A DNA stretch of 6,200 nucleotides from Coriobacteriia bacterium. Its GTDB lineage: Bacteria > Actinomycetota > Coriobacteriia > Coriobacteriales > QAMH01. The notes beneath the pieces are model-generated. The model made no database searches. It saw nothing but the letters and a program-made list of their open reading frames with translations, and was not told where the DNA came from. A program made the position numbers and the translations under genes. The stretch spans positions 1 through 6,200 of the forward strand of contig CAAEQF010000032.1 in NCBI GenBank assembly GCA_900758075.1. Reading direction: 5' to 3'. Positions 1-5,927 of this stretch are shown one piece after another (position 1 is the first letter of the stretch; every line of letters starts with the position of its first letter).

Positions 1-176
1 ATGACGAAGACGATCTTGGGGAGCTCGGGACGCAGGTACGCGAACAGGCGGCGCAGCGTGCCGCGCACGTCCTTCGCCTTCTCGACCGGCGTCGAGAGAT
101 TGCGCCCGTGAAAGCCGTGCCCGGGCCTGCCGGGGCGGCGGGCGGAGCGGCCGTCTCTCTCCTCGGAGCCTGCCAT
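1..176 (-). CDS. ABC exporter half-transporter, second subunit (N-terminal 58 residues, cut by window edge)
   Basis: The minus strand opens with ATG at 176-174 and stays open to base 1, giving 58 codons of a gene that continues outside the window. The visible part is a basic, Gly/Pro/Arg-rich cytosolic leader, then a segment reading VEKAKDVRGTLRRLFAYLRP and the start of a hydrophobic stretch (KIVFV). This layout (polar leader, 'EK-x-KD-x-x-GTL-x-RL-x-x-YL', first membrane helix) is typical of the longer subunit of heterodimeric ABC exporters of the BmrCD/YheIH and LmrCD type. The ATG directly follows the TAA of the upstream ABC gene, and a purine-rich GGAGGCGAGG inside that gene's end serves as ribosome site, so the two are almost certainly translated together. 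I infer that it supplies the catalytically complete ATPase site, but its nucleotide-binding domain is not in the window. The drug or lipid exported is unknown. Confidence 0.88.
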   Translation of the reverse strand, partial: MAGSEERDGRSARRPGRPGHGFHGRNLSTPVEKAKDVRGTLRRLFAYLRPELPKIVFV

Positions 177-1919
177 TTACCTCGCCTCCGCTTCGGTGAT
201 CTGGGAGGCGACGATCTCGCGGTAGACCTCGCTTGCGTCGAGCAGCTCCAGGTGCGTGCCGATCGAGTCGACGTGCCCGTTGTCGAGCACGATGACCTCG
301 TCGGCGTCCATAGCGGCCGCCACGCGCTGCGCCACGATGAGCACGGTCGCGCCTTGGGTCGCACGCGAGATGTTGGCGCGGACGGCGGCATCGGTCTTGA
401 AGTCGAGTGCGGAGAACGAGTCGTCGAAGACGAACAGCCCCGAGCGCTTCGCCATGGCGCGCGCAATGGACACGCGCTGCTTCTGGCCGCCCGAAAGCCC
501 GCCGCCCGCCTGCGTGACCTGCGTGTCGAAGCCGTCCTCCTTTTCCATGATGAAGTCGTAGGCAGCGGCGTCCTTTGCCGCGCGCACGACGTCGTCGTCG
601 CTTGCCGAGGCGTTGCCGTAGCGGATGTTGTCGGCGATCGTGCCCGTGAACAGCGTCGTCTTCTGCGGGACGTAGGAGATCAGCGCGCGCAGATCGTCTT
701 GGCGCATCTGCGAAATGTCGATGCCGTCGATGGTGATGCGCCCGCTCGTCGGGTCGTAGAAGCGCTCGAGCAGGTTGGCGACGGTCGATTTGCCCGAGCC
801 CGTCGAGCCGATGAGCGCATAGGTCTTGCCCGGCTCGAGCGTGAACGAAATGTCGCACAGCGTTGCGACTTCGGCGCCGGGAAACCGAAAGCCCACATGC
901 TCGAAGCGCACCTCGTGGGGACTCGCGAGCATCTCCGCCGAGACTTCCGCCGGCTGCTCGGCGTCCACGATGCTCGGCTCTTTCGAGACGACCTCCCAGA
1001 TGCGCTCGCCCGCCGCGGAGGCGCGCGGCCACATCATGAAGATGACCGAGAGCATCATGACCGAGAACAGGACCTGCATCGCGTACTGGATGATCGCCAT
1101 CAGGTCGCCGACCTGGAACGAGCCGGCATCGATGAGCTGCGCGCCGAGCCACACGATGAGCACCATCGCAATGTTCAGGATGAGCGAGATGGCGGGCATG
1201 AGCGCCATCATGCGGCGCGCGACGGCGATGTTCGTGTCCGCCAGGTCCTTGTTTGCCCTGGAGAAGCGCGCCTCCTCGTACGCCTCGCGGCAGTACGCGC
1301 GAATGACGCGGATGCCGGTCAGCCCCTCGCGCGTGACGCGGTTCAGATTGTCGATGCGCGCCTGCAGCGAGCGCAACAGCGGCAGCACCCAGCGGATGAC
1401 GACGAAGGCAAGCAGCAGAAGCACGGGTATGGCGGCGAACACCACCATGGAAAGCTCGCCGTTCATGCGCCAGGCCGCGACGGCCGCGCCCACGAGCATG
1501 ACCGGCGACATCATTGCGAGCGTCATTCCCATCTGCACGAAGCGCTCGAGCTGCTGCACGTCGTTGGTCGTGCGGGTAATGAGCGACGAGGTGCCGATCT
1601 CGTCCATCTCGGGCAGGCTGAACGCGCTCACGCGGCGATAGAGCGCGCTGCGCAGCTCGCGGCCCAGCCCCATGCTCGAACGGGAGGCGGCAAGCGAGTT
1701 GAGCAGGTCGGCGGCCATCGCGCCGAGCGCCCACAGCACCATGAGCAGGCCGGTCTGGAGCACGAACGGGATATCGCCGTTGACGAGGCCCGTGTCGACG
1801 ATATCGCTCATGTAGTCGGGAATCTCCAGCTCGCAGACGACGCGTGCCACCGTCAGCAGAAACGAGAGCAGGAGCAGCGGCAGGAAGCGTCGGAAATATG
1901 TTGCGAGCAGTCTGGTCAT
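177..1919 (-). CDS. ABC transporter permease/ATP-binding protein, degenerate-site subunit of a heterodimeric exporter
   Basis: This is a complete 580-residue half-transporter. It has six predicted membrane helices (roughly residues 12-29, 52-75, 129-150, 157-180, 236-262, 270-297), then a nucleotide-binding domain from about 337. The domain shows Walker A GSTGSGKST (371-379), Q-loop Gln419 (SYVPQ), signature LSGGQ (475-479), Walker B LFVFDD (495-500) and D-loop SALD (503-506). The usual catalytic Glu after Walker B is Asp500, and the switch His is Gln531 (VAQRV). In known heterodimeric exporters (TM287/288, BmrCD, LmrCD) such changes mark the subunit that forms the non-hydrolysing ATP site, so the partner should be the gene starting immediately downstream (TAA then ATG, no gap). 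It acts in the cytoplasmic membrane, probably as a drug or lipid exporter; the substrate is not determinable. The start fits the family (a short basic segment, then helix 1), yet no Shine-Dalgarno precedes it, which suggests leaderless translation. Confidence 0.95.
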   Translation of the reverse strand: MTRLLATYFRRFLPLLLLSFLLTVARVVCELEIPDYMSDIVDTGLVNGDIPFVLQTGLLMVLWALGAMAADLLNSLAASRSSMGLGRELRSALYRRVSAFSLPEMDEIGTSSLITRTTNDVQQLERFVQMGMTLAMMSPVMLVGAAVAAWRMNGELSMVVFAAIPVLLLLAFVVIRWVLPLLRSLQARIDNLNRVTREGLTGIRVIRAYCREAYEEARFSRANKDLADTNIAVARRMMALMPAISLILNIAMVLIVWLGAQLIDAGSFQVGDLMAIIQYAMQVLFSVMMLSVIFMMWPRASAAGERIWEVVSKEPSIVDAEQPAEVSAEMLASPHEVRFEHVGFRFPGAEVATLCDISFTLEPGKTYALIGSTGSGKSTVANLLERFYDPTSGRITIDGIDISQMRQDDLRALISYVPQKTTLFTGTIADNIRYGNASASDDDVVRAAKDAAAYDFIMEKEDGFDTQVTQAGGGLSGGQKQRVSIARAMAKRSGLFVFDDSFSALDFKTDAAVRANISRATQGATVLIVAQRVAAAMDADEVIVLDNGHVDSIGTHLELLDASEVYREIVASQITEAEAR

Positions 1920-1927
1920 GGTTTGCG

Positions 1928-1933
1928 ATTCTA
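1928..1933 (-). promoter_or_regulatory. Candidate -10 box placing the ABC transcript start at its own ATG
   Basis: Minus-strand TAGAAT (5 of 6 matches to TATAAT) ends 8 nt before the A of the ABC start codon, so transcription would begin within a few bases of the ATG. No purine-rich ribosome site lies between. A partial -35 (TTTACC, 1954-1959) exists, but at a long 20-bp spacing, so the promoter call is tentative. Confidence 0.35.
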
Positions 1934-1951
1934 AAGAAAAACGGCCATGCG

Positions 1952-1963
1952 ACGGTAAACCGT
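1952..1963. promoter_or_regulatory. 12-bp dyad (ACGGT-NN-ACCGT) upstream of the ABC genes, possible operator
   Basis: Plus-strand ACGGTAAACCGT is symmetric except for its two central bases. It lies about 20-30 bp upstream of the candidate -10 box of the ABC operon, where a repressor would block polymerase. Exporter operons are often controlled by TetR, MarR or GntR-type repressors, but no regulator gene is visible in the window. Dyads this short also arise by chance. Confidence 0.25.
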
Positions 1964-1987
1964 TTCACAGCCGTTTGATTGGCGATA

Positions 1988-2008
1988 CCACCCTCGCAGG
2001 CGAGGGGG
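1988..2008 (-). terminator. Hairpin after galE, possible terminator without a U-tract
   Basis: About 15 nt past the galE stop, the minus strand reads CCCTCG-CCTG-CGAGGG: a 6-bp GC-rich stem with a 4-nt loop, extendable by two C-G pairs across one bulged T. No T-run follows (TGGTATCGCC), so it is not a classic intrinsic terminator. In high-GC actinobacteria such hairpins may still terminate or protect the 3' end. It separates galE from the ABC genes. Confidence 0.4.
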
Positions 2009-2021
2009 CTCACGGGGGAGG

Positions 2022-3038
2022 TCAGGAGCGGTAGCCGTTGGGATTCATACGCTGCCAGCGCCAGGAGTCCTCGCACATGTCCTTGATGTCGTAGCGTGCC
2101 GTCCACCCGAGCTCGCGCTCTGCCTTGGAGCAGTCGGCGTAGCACGCCGCGATGTCGCCCGCACGGCGCGGCTTGATCTCGTAGGGGACGTCGATGCCCG
2201 TCGCCTCGACAAACGCGTGCACCAGCTCGAGCACGCTCGTGCCCTTGCCCGTGCCCAGGTTGTAGATGGACAGCCCGCCTTCGGGCTTGAGCGCCTTGAG
2301 TGCGGCGACATGTCCGCTCGCGAGGTCCATGACATGGATGTAGTCGCGCACGCCGGAGCCGTCGGGCGTGTCGTAGTCGTCGCCGAAGACGCCGAGCTTG
2401 TCCAACTTGCCGACAGCCACCTGCGTGATGTAGGGCATGAGGTTGTTGGGGATGCCCGTCGGGTCCTCGCCCATGGTCCCGGACTTGTGCGCCCCGATGG
2501 GGTTGAAGTAGCGCAGCAGCACGACGTTCATGTCCGGATACGCGAACTGCACGTCGGTGAGGATGTCCTCGATGATGGACTTCGTGCGGCCGTAGGGGTT
2601 GGTCACCTCGCCCTTGGGCATGTCCTCGGTCAGCGGCAGCTTCTCGGGCGTGCCGTAGACGGTGGCGGAACTCGAGAAGATGATGTTCTTGCAACCCGCA
2701 TCGCGCATGGCCTCGAGCAGCTTGACCGTGCCGCCCACGTTGTTGTCGTAGTACTCGATGGGCTTGTGGACCGACTCGCCCACGGCCTTCAGGCCCGCAA
2801 AGTGGATGACGCAGTCGATGTCGTGGGCGGCAAAGACCTCGGAGAGCTTCTTCTCGTCGCGGATATCGCCCTCGACAAACTCGACGGACTTGCCCGTGAT
2901 TGCCTCGATGCGGTCGAACACGACCGGAGAGGCGTTGCACAGGTTGTCAAACGCGATGGGCTCGTGCCCCGCGTTCTGCAGCTCGATGATGGTATGGCTT
3001 CCGATAAAGCCGGCTCCGCCGGTAACGAGAATCTTCAC
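2022..3038 (-). CDS. galE: UDP-glucose 4-epimerase GalE
   Basis: NAD-dependent epimerase of the Leloir pathway, interconverting UDP-glucose and UDP-galactose in the cytoplasm; it is an extended short-chain dehydrogenase. Starting at GTG 3038-3036 the protein is 338 residues, the same length as E. coli GalE, and landmarks fall at E. coli numbering: the dinucleotide motif GGAGFIG (7-13), Ser124 in SSSATVYG, Tyr149 and Lys153 in PYGRTK. This supports the GTG start, preceded by GGGGGAG at short spacing. An in-frame TTG at 3050-3048 would add four residues but has no ribosome site. Residue 299 (GDIAACYAD) is Cys where E. coli has Tyr; Cys at this site is linked to activity on UDP-GlcNAc/GalNAc as well. 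No galK or galT is in view, so a cell-envelope or capsule precursor role is as likely as galactose use. The thioesterase gene lies 49 bp upstream in the same direction, so co-transcription is possible. Confidence 0.97.
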   Translation of the reverse strand: MKILVTGGAGFIGSHTIIELQNAGHEPIAFDNLCNASPVVFDRIEAITGKSVEFVEGDIRDEKKLSEVFAAHDIDCVIHFAGLKAVGESVHKPIEYYDNNVGGTVKLLEAMRDAGCKNIIFSSSATVYGTPEKLPLTEDMPKGEVTNPYGRTKSIIEDILTDVQFAYPDMNVVLLRYFNPIGAHKSGTMGEDPTGIPNNLMPYITQVAVGKLDKLGVFGDDYDTPDGSGVRDYIHVMDLASGHVAALKALKPEGGLSIYNLGTGKGTSVLELVHAFVEATGIDVPYEIKPRRAGDIAACYADCSKAERELGWTARYDIKDMCEDSWRWQRMNPNGYRS

Positions 3039-3074
3039 TAGCTCCCCCAAGGTCGCAATCTTGCTGTCGCGTAG

Positions 3075-3080
3075 ATTCTA
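3075..3080 (-). promoter_or_regulatory. Candidate -10 box for galE
   Basis: Minus-strand TAGAAT (5 of 6 to consensus) lies in the thioesterase-galE gap, about 36 nt before the galE GTG. No convincing -35 is found 16-18 bp upstream, where the sequence is the end of the thioesterase gene. It is either a weak internal promoter or chance. Confidence 0.25.
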
Positions 3081-3087
3081 GCGCAGC

Positions 3088-3528
3088 TCAATGGTCGGTG
3101 CGCATGCACGTTGCAGTCATGCGGCACACGTGCGTGCCCAGCTCGTCTTCGACGTCGATCGTGAAGAACGTGAGCGCGCGGCCGATCTTGTCGGGACGCG
3201 CGGTGGCGATGAGGCGCCCGCCCCTGGCGCGGCGCATGAACTGGATAGCCGAGCTCACCGACGAGGACGCTTCCTGGCCCATGTTCGTGGCGACGGCAAG
3301 CGCGAAGTCGGACAGCGAGAAAAGCACGCCGCCCATGACGAAGCCCTGGGCGTTATGGTGCCGGTCGTCGATCGTCATGGAAACGGTCGCCGCTCCAGTC
3401 TGCGGGTCGTAGCTGTCGACGACGGCACCCAGGCACTTGCGCGCGAACTGGTCGCGCTCGAAGAACGCGCGGATCTGCTCAATCGACGCGTCGGCGTCGA
3501 GGTTTTCCAACATGATGGAATTGCCCAC
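3088..3528 (-). CDS. PaaI-family hotdog-fold acyl-CoA thioesterase
   Basis: This 146-residue protein matches the single-domain PaaI/YbgC-like hotdog family, which hydrolyses acyl- or aryl-CoA thioesters, usually as a cytoplasmic tetramer. The core motif is H58-N59-AQ-G62-FVM-G66-G67 followed by LSDFALAVATN (72-82). It aligns with the family pattern HNxxGxxHGGxxxxLxD, and Asp74 falls at the conserved acidic position on the long helix. Met65 stands where many members have His, a variant also seen in related clostridial/actinobacterial sequences as far as I can recall. The second half (VSSAIQFMRRARGG, then the DELGTHVCRMTATCMRTD strands) completes the sheet. The start is GTG 3528-3526, backed by AGAAAGGGG five bases upstream; an ATG five codons later lacks such a site. 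It has its own candidate promoter and is followed by galE, to which it has no known functional link. The substrate is unknown. Confidence 0.88.
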   Translation of the reverse strand: MGNSIMLENLDADASIEQIRAFFERDQFARKCLGAVVDSYDPQTGAATVSMTIDDRHHNAQGFVMGGVLFSLSDFALAVATNMGQEASSSVSSAIQFMRRARGGRLIATARPDKIGRALTFFTIDVEDELGTHVCRMTATCMRTDH

Positions 3529-3564
3529 GGCAACCCCTTTCTCTCGGGTAATACGTAGTTGGAG

Positions 3565-3592
3565 AGAATAATCCGCGCTGGATACTTGTCAG
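3565..3592 (-). promoter_or_regulatory. Candidate promoter of the thioesterase gene
   Basis: On the minus strand, CTGACA (3592-3587, 5 of 6 to TTGACA) and TATTCT (3570-3565, 4 of 6) are separated by 16 bp. The predicted start near 3558 leaves a leader of about 30 nt containing the AGAAAGGGG ribosome site. The promoter sits downstream of the tRNA-Asp terminator, as expected for an independent unit. Confidence 0.45.
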
Positions 3593-3617
3593 CAACGCTG
3601 CTCATATCGTTGCCAAC
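3588..3617. promoter_or_regulatory. Imperfect 30-bp dyad overlapping the thioesterase -35 region
   Basis: The arms are GCAACG (3592-3597) and CGTTGC (3608-3613), perfect over 6 bp with a 10-bp centre, and 8 of 10 when extended to 3588-3597 against 3608-3617. A further CAAC/GTTG pair (3614-3623) abuts it. The position over the -35 suggests an operator, but the binding protein is unknown. Confidence 0.3.
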
Positions 3618-3640
3618 ACGTTGCAGCCGAGCGCCAAATG

Positions 3641-3672
3641 AAAGAAGCCATCGGATATCCGATGGCTTCTTT
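3641..3672. terminator. 32-bp perfect palindrome, likely terminator of the tRNA-Asp transcript
   Basis: Bases 3641-3672 form an uninterrupted palindrome centred on GGATATCC. As RNA this gives a 14-bp stem with a 4-nt loop. On the minus strand it begins nine bases after the encoded CCA of tRNA-Asp and ends in TTCTTT followed by CATTTGG, a broken U-tract. The plus strand also ends in TTCTTT, so it could act in both directions, but no plus-strand gene needs it. The perfect symmetry is unusual for a terminator. Confidence 0.75.
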
Positions 3673-3681
3673 GCAATTCGA

Positions 3682-3758
<77 letters not shown>

Positions 3759-3779
3759 ACTGCCTCAGCAGCGAAAAGT

Positions 3780-3807
3780 ATGATAACAGAAAGCCTCTCG
3801 CTGTAAA
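3780..3807 (-). promoter_or_regulatory. Promoter of tRNA-Asp
   Basis: On the minus strand TTTACA (3807-3802) and TATCAT (3785-3780), each 5 of 6 to the sigma-70 type consensus, are spaced by 16 bp. The start falls about 14 nt before the mature tRNA. The stretch upstream of the -35 (3810-3829) is strongly AT-rich in a GC-rich genome and may act as an UP element. Confidence 0.7.
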
Positions 3808-3835
3808 GAAGAAATTTGAAATTATTTCTCCCAAC

Positions 3836-3861
3836 GAAAAAGGGGGCGCCGAAGCGCCCCC
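3836..3861 (-). terminator. Intrinsic terminator of groESL
   Basis: Starting 12 nt after the groEL stop, the minus strand forms an 8-bp stem GGGGGCGC/GCGCCCCC closed by a UUCG loop (a C(UUCG)G tetraloop of high stability) and followed by TTTTT (3841-3837). It separates groESL from the tRNA-Asp promoter just downstream. Confidence 0.93.
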
Positions 3862-3872
3862 CCAAGCTGGTC

Positions 3873-5507
3873 TTACATCATGCCGCCGGCACCCTGCATG
3901 GCCGCTGCCATGGCAGCCTGATCGGGGCCGTCGGACGGAACGTCGGAGACAGTCGCCGCGGTGATGATGAGCATCGTCGCAACGGACGTGGCGTTTTGCA
4001 GCGCGGAGCGGACGACCTTGACCGGGTCGATGACGCCCATGCTGATCATGTCGCCGTATTCGCCCGTGGCCGCGTTCAGGCCGTAGCCCGTCTCGGAGTT
4101 CTTGATCTTGTCGACAACGACGGAGCCCTCGAAGCCGGAGTTCTCGGCGATGGCGCGAATCGGGGCCTCGCACGCCTTGCGGACGATGTTGATACCGACC
4201 TTCTCCTCCTCGTCGGCGACCTCGATGTCGTCGAGTGCGGGCATGGCGTCGATCAGGGCAGAGCCGCCACCGGCGACGATGCCTTCCTCGACAGCCGCAT
4301 GCGTGGCCTGCAGTGCATCGTCGATGCGGGACTTGGTCTCCTTGAGCTCGGCCTCGGTTGCCGCGCCGACCTTGATGACCGCAACGCCGCCGGAGAGCTT
4401 CGCCTTGCGCTCCTGGAGCTTCTCACGGTCGAAGTCGGAGGTGGTGTCTTCGATCTGGGCCTCGATGGCCTTGATGCGATCGGCAATCTGGTCCTTGTCG
4501 CCCGCGCCGTCGACGATCGTCGTGGAGTCCTTGGTGACCTTGACGGACTTGGCGGTACCGAGCATGTCGACAGTGACGTCGGAGAGCTGCATGCCGAGCT
4601 CCTGCATGGCAGGCTGGCCACCGGTGACAATCGCGATGTCTTCGAGCATGCGCTTGCGGCGATCGCCAAAGCCGGGCGCCTTGACGGCGACGACGTTGAT
4701 CGTGCCGCGGATCTTGTTGAGGACGAGCGTTGCGAGCGCCTCGGACTCAACGTCCTCAGCGATGATGAGCAGCGGCCTGTTGGACTGCATTACGCCGTTG
4801 AGCAGCTCGAGGATGTCCTGGATAGCGCCGATCTTCTGGTCGGTGATCAGGATGTAGGGGTTTTGCAGCTCGGCGGTCATGCGGTCGGTGTCGGTGACCA
4901 TGTAGGGGCTCAGATAGCCCTTGTCGAACTCCATGCCCTCGACGACGTCGATGTCGATGCCGAAGGTGTTGGAATCCTCGACGGTGATGACGCCGTCTTT
5001 GCCGACCTTCTCCATGGCGTCCGCGATCTTCTCGCCGACCTCTGCCTGGCCAGCGGAGATGGTGCCGACGTTCTTGATCTCGTCGAAGGTGTTGACCTCT
5101 TTGGAATCGGCCTTGATCTTCTTGACGAGCGCATCAACTGCCTTGTTCATGCCGGAACGGATAGCCAGCGGGTTGGTGCCAGCGGTGACGTTCTTCAGAC
5201 CGTCTTTGATCATGACATCAGCGAGCAGGGTCGCAGTCGTGGTGCCGTCGCCAGCGACGTCGTTGGTCTTGACAGCGGCCTCGCGGATGAGCTGGGCGCC
5301 CATGTTCTCGACCTTGTCCTCGAGCTCGATCTCCTTTGCGACGGTGACGCCGTCGTTGGTGATGAGCGGCGCGCCGTAGCTGCGCTCGCAGGCAACGTAG
5401 CGGCCCTTGGGGCCAAGGGTGACCTTTACCGCGTCGGCGAGCTTGGAAGCGCCGGCAGCAAGCGCGCTGCGGGCGTCGGCGTCGAAGCTAATGTTCTTTG
5501 CAGCCAT
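3873..5507 (-). CDS. groL: 60-kDa chaperonin GroEL (Cpn60/HSP60)
   Basis: The 544-residue chaperonin subunit forms the double-ring folding chamber that works with GroES and ATP in the cytoplasm. Family landmarks sit at or within one residue of E. coli numbering: Asp52 (ITNDGVTVAKEI), Asp87 in GDGTTTATLL, ATPase Asp397 in IDDALQATHAAVEEG (E. coli Asp398), and the chaperonin signature AAVEEGIVAGGG (404-415). The equatorial, intermediate and apical segments are all present without gaps. The tail ends MQGAGGMM, a short Gly/Met tail. This differs from the His-rich tail of GroEL1 in many Actinobacteria, although here the gene is linked to groES as GroEL1 is there. The ATG start is preceded by AGGAAAGG nine bases upstream. 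It lies 46 bp after groES and shares its promoter; a strong hairpin follows. Other groEL copies elsewhere in the genome cannot be excluded. Confidence 0.99.
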   Translation of the reverse strand: MAAKNISFDADARSALAAGASKLADAVKVTLGPKGRYVACERSYGAPLITNDGVTVAKEIELEDKVENMGAQLIREAAVKTNDVAGDGTTTATLLADVMIKDGLKNVTAGTNPLAIRSGMNKAVDALVKKIKADSKEVNTFDEIKNVGTISAGQAEVGEKIADAMEKVGKDGVITVEDSNTFGIDIDVVEGMEFDKGYLSPYMVTDTDRMTAELQNPYILITDQKIGAIQDILELLNGVMQSNRPLLIIAEDVESEALATLVLNKIRGTINVVAVKAPGFGDRRKRMLEDIAIVTGGQPAMQELGMQLSDVTVDMLGTAKSVKVTKDSTTIVDGAGDKDQIADRIKAIEAQIEDTTSDFDREKLQERKAKLSGGVAVIKVGAATEAELKETKSRIDDALQATHAAVEEGIVAGGGSALIDAMPALDDIEVADEEEKVGINIVRKACEAPIRAIAENSGFEGSVVVDKIKNSETGYGLNAATGEYGDMISMGVIDPVKVVRSALQNATSVATMLIITAATVSDVPSDGPDQAAMAAAMQGAGGMM

Positions 5508-5553
5508 GTATATCGACCTTTCCTAATATGTGTGTGATTTCAGGTGAACGGGG

Positions 5554-5841
5554 TTATTTCGTGACGACTGCGTACAGGTCGTCGCCGCGCAGGATGAGGT
5601 AATCCTCGCCGTCGACCGTGACCGTCTGTCCGCCGTACTTACCGTAGATGACAGTGTCGCCGACCTCGACCGGGACGGGAACGAGCTTGCCGCCGACGTA
5701 CTTGCCCTCGCCAACTGCAAGGACCTCGCCGCGCTGCGGCTTTTCCTGATCTTTCGTGGTGAGGATGAGACCGGAAGCGGTGGTCTCCTCTGCTTCAGCT
5801 TGCTTGATGATGACTCGATCGCCCAATGGCTTAAGATTCAT
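5554..5841 (-). CDS. groS: 10-kDa co-chaperonin GroES (Cpn10)
   Basis: The 95-residue co-chaperonin assembles as a heptameric lid on GroEL. It begins with the family-typical NLKPLGDRVIIK, and the flexible loop that binds GroEL spans about residues 17-32 (EEETTASGLILTTKDQ-like, here AEETTASGLILTTKDQ). The hydrophobic LIL (25-27) stands where E. coli has IVL. The GEVLAVGEGKY strand region and the C-terminal DYLILRGDDLYAVV strand are intact. The start ATG (5841-5839) follows an excellent AAAGGAGG at 7-nt spacing. The frame stays open upstream to 5940, but those 33 extra codons are not GroES-like and lie between promoter and ribosome site, so the shorter start is right. groES is the first gene of the groESL operon. 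Confidence 0.98.
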   Translation of the reverse strand: MNLKPLGDRVIIKQAEAEETTASGLILTTKDQEKPQRGEVLAVGEGKYVGGKLVPVPVEVGDTVIYGKYGGQTVTVDGEDYLILRGDDLYAVVTK

Positions 5842-5888
5842 CGTACAGCCTCCTTTGCTGGCTACGTTGCAAGCGCGGCACGCCCTGT

Positions 5889-5902
5889 TGCGCACCTGCG
5901 CA
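5889..5902. repeat. TGCGCA-NN-TGCGCA motif in the groESL leader
   Basis: Two copies of the self-complementary hexamer TGCGCA flank two bases within the predicted leader of groES (about 80 nt). In RNA it could form a 5-bp hairpin with a 4-nt loop about 50 nt before the start codon. No known thermosensor class is recognised. Confidence 0.4.
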
Positions 5903-5927
5903 TTGGTACCTAAGTTCGACGCTCTAA

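Noticed and set aside
108..1934. 608-codon plus-strand open frame opposite the ABC gene
   Set aside because: Its His/Arg/Asp/Val/Leu-rich composition is what GC-rich third codon positions produce on the opposite strand. It covers a clear ABC gene and has no recognisable domain or start signal.
2217..3041. 274-codon plus-strand open frame opposite galE
   Set aside because: Shadow of galE caused by codon bias; low-complexity composition and no ribosome site.
3039..3050. TTG start adding four residues to GalE
   Set aside because: It has no ribosome site, and the GTG start makes length and active-site numbering match E. coli GalE exactly.
3816..5537. 573-codon plus-strand open frame opposite groEL
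   Set aside because: Antisense shadow of the highly conserved groEL gene; biased Asp/Leu/Val/Gly composition, and it also spans the groEL terminator hairpin.
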